Origin: Inquilinus sp042743185
Lineage (GTDB): Bacteria; Pseudomonadota; Alphaproteobacteria; DSM-16000; Inquilinaceae
Length of the DNA stretch: 64,000 bases
Direction: 5' to 3'
Assembly (NCBI RefSeq): GCF_042743185.1
Contig: NZ_JBHYMS010000013.1
Coordinates: 79,849-143,848 of the forward strand
Position numbers and translations under genes: made by a program. Under the pieces are notes generated by a model. That model saw nothing but the letters and a program-made list of their open reading frames with translations. It searched no databases and was not told the origin of the DNA. This document shows positions 60,101 to 64,000 of the stretch, piece after piece; the first letter of the stretch is position 1; each line of letters begins with the position of its first letter.

Positions 60101-62992
60101 AATCACATCCAGGACACCGACCAGGTCGGCGACACCACCTTCTTCGCTTATGACGGGATCGGCCGCCCGGTGAAGACGACCTATCCGCTGGGCGATTCGA
60201 TGGAGCAGGCCTACGACGCCGCCTCCAACCTGGTGAAGCGGACCACGAACCCGATCCCGGGGGCGGTCGACACCGCGACCGGCCAGCCGGCGGTGCCGAT
60301 TGTCGAGAGCTGGACCTATGGTCCGACCTTCAACAAGGTGCTGACGGCCAAGGACGGCCGCGGGAACACCACGACCAATCAATATGACACCAAGGGCAAC
60401 CTGACCAAGGTGACGCAGCCCGCGGTGACCAAGGCGGGCACATCGGCCAGCCCAGTCACCAGCTACACCTACAACGCCCGCGGCCAGGTGCTGACGGTGA
60501 CGGACCCGGAGGGCCGGGTCACCAGCAACACCTACGACACGGCGGCGCCCTTCAACCTCCTGAGCACGACGGTCGACTCCGGGACGGACCGGCTGAACCT
60601 GACCTCGAGCTGGACCTATACCGCGCAGGGGGACCGGGCGACCGAGACCAACCCGCGCGGCCTGGCGACGACCTATGCCTACAATGCGGCACGGTTGCTG
60701 CGAGAGGAGCGGCCGCCGGCGCCGTTCACCAACAGCAACGTGACCCAGTACGACTATGACGCGGACGGGCGGCGGACGGCGGTGAGGCGCTATGTGCCGG
60801 CCTCGGGCTCGGTGCCGGCCGCCTGGCGCACGACCACGACGGCGTACAACGCGGCGGGCAAGGTCAGTTCCGTCACCAACCCGGACGGGACCGTGACGAC
60901 CACGGACTACAATCTGCTCGGCCGGCCGTCGACGGTGACGTCCTCGAGCGGCCGACGGGTGCTGACGAGCTACGATGCGGCGTCGCGCCCGGTGAAGGTG
61001 GTGGACCTGGTCTTCGGAACGCTGGACCCGTCGATCACGAACAACCTTGGTGCGGTGACGCGGGAGACGCGGACCTACTACGCCGGGGGCCTGCCGGCGA
61101 CGGTGGCGGACGGCAACGGCAACGCGCTGACCTTCAACTACGACGGGTTCAAGCGGCAGTCGCAGATCACCTATCCGGGCGGGGCGTATGAGCTGCACGC
61201 CTTCGACGCCAACGGCAACGAGACGATCCGGCAGACGCGTTCGGGGGCGCAGATCACCTACGCCTACGACGCGCTGAACCGGGTGACGAGCAAGGCGCCG
61301 GCCGGGCAGGTGACGATCACCTATGGCTACGACCTGACCGGTCTGCTGCTGAAGGCGAGCGCGACCTCGGGCGCCTATGCCTATGGCTACGACACCGCCG
61401 GCCGGCGGGTGAGCGAGACGGCGGCGGGTCTCGGGACGGTGAGCTGGACGCTGGACGCGAACGGCAACCGGAGCTCACTGACCTGGCCGGGCACGCCGGC
61501 CTGGTCGGCGACCTATGTCTACGACGCGCGGGACCGGCTGGCGGGCGTGTACACCGGCGCGCAGAGCGCGGACACGCGGGTGGTGTACCTGACCTATGAC
61601 AGCCTGTCGCAGCGGGCGCAGGCGGTCCTCGGGACCGGGACGTCGGGCAAGGCGACGACGAAATACGCCTGGACGCTGGGCGGGCAGGTGTCGCAGATCG
61701 CGCATGCCTGGTCGGGCGGCGGGGTGACGATCGACTACGGCTACAACCAGGACCACCAGCGGACCTCGGCGACATACAGCGACGACACGTTCCTACCGTC
61801 GGGACTGGCGGCGGCGAGCCCGGCCTATGCGCCGAACGCGCTGAACCAGTACGCGACGGTGGCGGGGGTGACCTACGCCTATGACGCGAACGGCAACCTG
61901 ACCTCGGACGGTGTCTGGACCTACGGCTACGACAGCGAGAACCGGCTGGTCTCGGCGAAGAGGACGGCGCCTTCGGTGACGGCGACCTACACCTACGACC
62001 CGCAGGGGCGGCGGCGGTCGAAGACGGTGAACGGGGTGGTGACGCGATACCTGTCGGCGGGCGACCAGGAGATCGCGGAATACACGGGCTCCACCCCGGT
62101 GCTGGATCGGCGCTATGTCTACGGGGCGGGGCTGGACGAGCCGGTGGCGACGGTGACGGCGGCGGGGGCGGTCAGCTATCACCTAGCCGATGGCCTGGGC
62201 TCGGTGATCGCGCTGGTGACCTCGGCCGGCGTGCTGTCGGAGAAGCACGGCTACACGGCCTACGGGCTGGGCACGGCTTCGACCGGGACGGCGTTCCAGT
62301 ACGCGGGCCGTCGGCTGGATCCGGAGACCGGGCTGTACCACAACCGGGCGCGGGCCTACTCGCCGGCGCTCGGGCGCTTCCTGCAGGCCGACCCGATCGG
62401 GATCCAGGGCGGGCTCAACCTCTACACCTATGTCGGCAATGATCCCGCCAACCTCGTCGATCCGAGCGGGCTGATAGCATCTACAATTCGCGATGGCATC
62501 AACCTCTCTGTGCCGGGCGCTTACTATAGCGACTTGGCCTACCAGCAGGCACAGCAGGGAAACTACGGCACTGCCGCTGCATATTGGGGGGCGTCAATTG
62601 CCGACGCCGCTATGGGGGTGGCAACCTTCGGCCAATCCACCAAAGGCGCCGCGGTTGTCAGGGCTGGTGCACAGACCGCCGAGAACGCGATGACTCGCGG
62701 AGTTGCGTCGGAGGCTCGCGTACTTCAAGATCTGGGATTGATAAAGAATACGCAGGCGGTGGTGACGGCCGAGGGGCGAGCAGTGCCCGATGCTCTGACT
62801 GCAGCTATTTCGTTAGAGATTAAGGACCGTGCGTTTGTCGCTTTCACTAGGCAGCTTCGGATCGAAACCGATGCGGCAAGGGCAGCAGGACGTGCATCGG
62901 TATTGGTCACGGGTGAGCGCACCTGCGTCAGCGGTCGATGCACCGAAGCATTTGATGATATAATCCGTCGATCTGACCTGGGGCCTCGGTGA
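57140..62992 (+). CDS. Rhs/YD-repeat polymorphic toxin with Sec signal, transglutaminase-like N-domain and nuclease-like tip
   Basis: The 1950-residue protein has a signal peptide (about 1-35, ending EAQA). A transglutaminase-like domain spans about 45-140 (LGTYLDRRGNGIDQNVLFVALLRQ). A DUF6531-type start is at about 660 (DPINLLTGDFLYDHTDIGVG), and YD repeats run from about 830 to 1690. The Rhs core ends YHNRARAYSPALGRFLQADPIGIQGGLNLYTYVGNDPANLVDPSGL (about 1731-1778). The 172-residue tip after it has SEARVLQDLGLI, PDAL, LEIKDRAFVAFTRQLRIE and RTCVSGRC, a Tox-REase-7/PD-(D/E)XK-like pattern. The tip is AT-richer than the core. GAGGGGAGC precedes the ATG. The signal peptide suggests Sec export rather than type VI loading. 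The putative immunity gene follows by 7 bp. Confidence 0.9.
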   Translation: MAMVRLFRAVIRPLSFVVVALALLAAAGGGREAQAAVPALSCTPPAAEPEIAALARALNYDPFSIYEYIYYNIDYSPTWGSKKGALGTYLDRRGNGIDQNVLFVALLRQSCISANFRFGAVSYDTAAIANLFGVENDAGLINNVLGGGGFTGCVVLAPPNCAASTSSGTVPTVTINAVWTEFKVGTTTYDLDPSFKSYGDAPTPINLGTAMGYSRSEFLTAAQTGSSTVSGAPSGTNSIRALNKSQMVAKLNGYAQNLANYIKANNPTNSARELFGGGREITNAAYGVLYPTGGTLYTDLPAAFETVYTVTISNNADGSSPTVSKTLYASQISGKRLTLSYNASSQPALALDGVVLGTGTAATGASQTVSMTVSNPYPAGASYATWTVRPRVQTGGIFDIVLVAGEIGRDRLTRHQDAIARLLRTGSAGTSGAVVGESLAGIGMAYLSQSSRVSQIFANYFGFVDVRHVAMGIAGKTTSGYVDFPAQINTMSPAKRAVTAASTLGAQVGQSFYNSSLESTAVKQLQDKEAVSTVRMMDYANTDGTGFIEATPGNWASIQPLLTNWSAGDLTDMDVFLKANPGSQVILPQNGRRTASDWVWAGSGYYQFATTDPSKVLISYKLTGGYNGGMGIVFGYSGSSVATSSYTAGDGQKPAESPSSWDPINLLTGDFLYDHTDIGVGSGTFPFGLALTRYYKSGDVNRPTELGAGWRHNFMMSAAIDSDSYEGFGDHNPLAAVPTMAALYVMQDLSTGTKPVLSNTIVSSLVANWMMDRLVDNAVTLTTSDGAKKFVKLPTASGGSTYVPPPGDASTIVINADKSITLTDKGKVVYSFDADGKIASWKDPNNNTVSFAYTGTGASKLLSSVSNGMGRTLSFTYTSGKLTKVSDGTASVSYGYDSAGKLLTGFTDPMSKATAFAYDSGGRLTTITYPSFPGTPFVTNTYDALGRVMTQRDALDNLWTYLFANGFRSQEIDPLGGSRVLYYDRNGNHIQDTDQVGDTTFFAYDGIGRPVKTTYPLGDSMEQAYDAASNLVKRTTNPIPGAVDTATGQPAVPIVESWTYGPTFNKVLTAKDGRGNTTTNQYDTKGNLTKVTQPAVTKAGTSASPVTSYTYNARGQVLTVTDPEGRVTSNTYDTAAPFNLLSTTVDSGTDRLNLTSSWTYTAQGDRATETNPRGLATTYAYNAARLLREERPPAPFTNSNVTQYDYDADGRRTAVRRYVPASGSVPAAWRTTTTAYNAAGKVSSVTNPDGTVTTTDYNLLGRPSTVTSSSGRRVLTSYDAASRPVKVVDLVFGTLDPSITNNLGAVTRETRTYYAGGLPATVADGNGNALTFNYDGFKRQSQITYPGGAYELHAFDANGNETIRQTRSGAQITYAYDALNRVTSKAPAGQVTITYGYDLTGLLLKASATSGAYAYGYDTAGRRVSETAAGLGTVSWTLDANGNRSSLTWPGTPAWSATYVYDARDRLAGVYTGAQSADTRVVYLTYDSLSQRAQAVLGTGTSGKATTKYAWTLGGQVSQIAHAWSGGGVTIDYGYNQDHQRTSATYSDDTFLPSGLAAASPAYAPNALNQYATVAGVTYAYDANGNLTSDGVWTYGYDSENRLVSAKRTAPSVTATYTYDPQGRRRSKTVNGVVTRYLSAGDQEIAEYTGSTPVLDRRYVYGAGLDEPVATVTAAGAVSYHLADGLGSVIALVTSAGVLSEKHGYTAYGLGTASTGTAFQYAGRRLDPETGLYHNRARAYSPALGRFLQADPIGIQGGLNLYTYVGNDPANLVDPSGLIASTIRDGINLSVPGAYYSDLAYQQAQQGNYGTAAAYWGASIADAAMGVATFGQSTKGAAVVRAGAQTAENAMTRGVASEARVLQDLGLIKNTQAVVTAEGRAVPDALTAAISLEIKDRAFVAFTRQLRIETDAARAAGRASVLVTGERTCVSGRCTEAFDDIIRRSDLGPR

Positions 62993-62999
62993 GCCAGAT

Positions 63000-63707
63000 A
63001 TGATTGAAACAAGACTTGAGTTCCCGCCTGGGATGCTCAGCAAGCTGGTAGAAAAATTGTTGTCGCTCGCTCCTGATCTGCGTCCCTCTTTTCACAGCTT
63101 GGGAGAAGATGAGAAAGGACAGCCGATCGGTGATCCGAAGGATTTTGTGAATTCTCTGGCCGAGAAATCGCCCGCCCCTTATTTGACTAATGATTATTGC
63201 TCCTACAATATAAGCTTTGCTGCGCCTAAGCCGATAATATGCCATGGTTTTCTTGAGGTTAGTGCTACGTTAGTCAGAAGATTTATGATGGAGATGGCGG
63301 ATCTGCGGCCAATATTTGGCTTTGCTTGTACGCCGGAAGAGAGATATCAAAGAAATCGCGTTATGGTCAAAATAGGCGTAAACAATATAGAGAGCTGGGT
63401 AGGGCGCGATACGCAGAAGTATGTTCCGGGGCTTTACTGGTTAACATTATTGCCAGATGCCTTGGCGGTACAGCATGATGTCCCAATTTCAGCTGTTGAG
63501 GCAGTTGCTTTGGAACACGTCGAGCTAGAGGGCGAACAGCATCTGTTCCGCTTCTACGAGAATCCTGATGATTGGGGAGCAACATCTGTCGTGGCCGACC
63601 TTTGTGCTTCGCTCGCAGGTGTCTTTGACGTCGAGAAGGTGAAGGCGAAATTACCGATCGCGAGGAATTACCTTGAAGTGAATTCGATACTGAGAGAATG
63701 GCGATAA
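63000..63707 (+). CDS. Putative immunity protein for the Rhs nuclease tip
   Basis: The 235-residue cytosolic-type protein starts 7 bp after the Rhs stop. It is clearly AT-richer than most of the window and uses codons such as TTA, ATA and AGA that are rare elsewhere here. Blocks such as YLTNDYCSYNISFAAPKP, SWVGRDTQKYVPGLYWLTLLPDAL and LFRFYENPDDWGATSVVADLCASL have the feel of SUFU/Imm52-type immunity proteins, but no family is certain. Position after a toxin tip and acquired base composition argue for an immunity role: binding and blocking the nuclease until secretion. Confidence 0.75.
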   Translation: MIETRLEFPPGMLSKLVEKLLSLAPDLRPSFHSLGEDEKGQPIGDPKDFVNSLAEKSPAPYLTNDYCSYNISFAAPKPIICHGFLEVSATLVRRFMMEMADLRPIFGFACTPEERYQRNRVMVKIGVNNIESWVGRDTQKYVPGLYWLTLLPDALAVQHDVPISAVEAVALEHVELEGEQHLFRFYENPDDWGATSVVADLCASLAGVFDVEKVKAKLPIARNYLEVNSILREWR

Positions 63708-63810
63708 CGCTTCCGATTACATGATTTCAATGCCAGTGCATTTTTGGAAATCTTCCGCCCGAACTTGGCGGAATGCCAATGTTCTGGTGCTTGATTCGAT
63801 CCGGGAGCGC

Positions 63811-64000
63811 GCAACGGCAACGCGCTGACCTTCAACTACGACGGGTTCAAGTGGCAGTCGCAGATCACCTATCCGGGCGGGGCGTACGAGCTGCACGCCT
63901 TCGATGCCAACGGCAACGAGACGATCCGGCAGACGCGTTCGGGGGCGCAGATCACCTACGCCTACGACGCGCTGAACCGGGTGACGAGCAAGGCGCCGGC
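63811..64000 (+). pseudogene. Headless duplicate of an Rhs segment (start of an orphan tip cassette)
   Basis: These 190 bases match 61113-61302 inside the Rhs gene with only three mismatches, all C/T. They encode the same NGNALTFNYDGFKWQSQITY to LNRVTSKAPA stretch, with one R-to-W change. The frame is open only from a TGA at 63792 and has no start codon, so it cannot be translated by itself. It continues past the window end. Such displaced cassettes allow tip switching by recombination in Rhs loci. Confidence 0.85.

Noticed and set aside
56990..61198. A 1402-codon minus-strand frame opposite the Rhs gene
   Set aside because: Arises from the regular YD-repeat codons read in reverse; composition is unlike a protein.
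1..64000. tRNA, rRNA, CRISPR arrays, phage genes and complete insertion sequences
   Set aside because: Looked for by eye on both strands; no cloverleaf, regular spacer array, integrase or transposase was seen.

Overview
The window looks like the chromosome of a high-GC alphaproteobacterium, most plausibly of the Rhodospirillales/Rhizobiales type. The evidence is two Ros/MucR-family regulators, an EcfG-like ECF sigma factor with GGAAC-N16/17-CGTT promoters, and a rhizobial rkp-type capsule (K-antigen) lipid locus. The genus cannot be fixed from the sequence alone. No rRNA, tRNA, CRISPR array or complete insertion sequence was seen.

Region 1 (1-11.3 kb, minus strand) is a transport and salvage cluster. 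In transcription order it has a PhyH-type dioxygenase, an MFS transporter, the methylthioribose salvage pair mtnK-mtnA, three tandem dppA-like substrate-binding proteins, dppB and the first bases of dppC. A divergent LacI-family regulator and two identical 14-bp palindromes sit at its head. Region 2 (11.3-19 kb) is regulatory and miscellaneous. It holds the LacI regulator, a Gfo/Idh/MocA oxidoreductase, the ECF sigma factor, two Ros/MucR proteins and two unrecognised proteins.

Region 3 (19-55.3 kb) is dominated by surface polysaccharide genes. It starts with two pyruvyltransferase-family genes, one of them a two-domain fusion. Then come kpsS (rkpJ-like), an SDR (rkpH-like), an alpha-oxoamine synthase (rkpG-like) and a 2463-residue reducing polyketide/fatty-acid synthase (rkpA-like). 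GDP-mannose supply is provided by ManC and phosphomannomutase, with an AGE-family sugar isomerase. Three GT4-type glycosyltransferases follow, together with the KpsE-KpsM-KpsT exporter and a Wza/KpsD-type lipoprotein. A sulfatase/LTA-synthase-type membrane enzyme, an HU-like protein and a GH38 alpha-mannosidase complete it. The simplest reading is an ABC-exported, mannose-containing and probably pyruvylated capsule built on or with a special acyl-amino lipid.

Region 4 (55.3-64 kb) holds a small stress-type protein with an EcfG-like promoter and then an Rhs polymorphic-toxin island. The island has a 63-residue secreted mini-YD-repeat protein, a secreted Ala/Pro-rich protein and a 1950-residue Sec-exported Rhs protein with a PD-(D/E)XK-like tip. 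An AT-richer putative immunity gene follows. At the window edge lies a headless 190-bp duplicate of an internal Rhs segment, the start of a probable orphan tip cassette.

A dispersed hairpin element of about 140 bp occurs twice (12.4 and 39.8 kb). Its two ends have diverged together so that pairing is kept.
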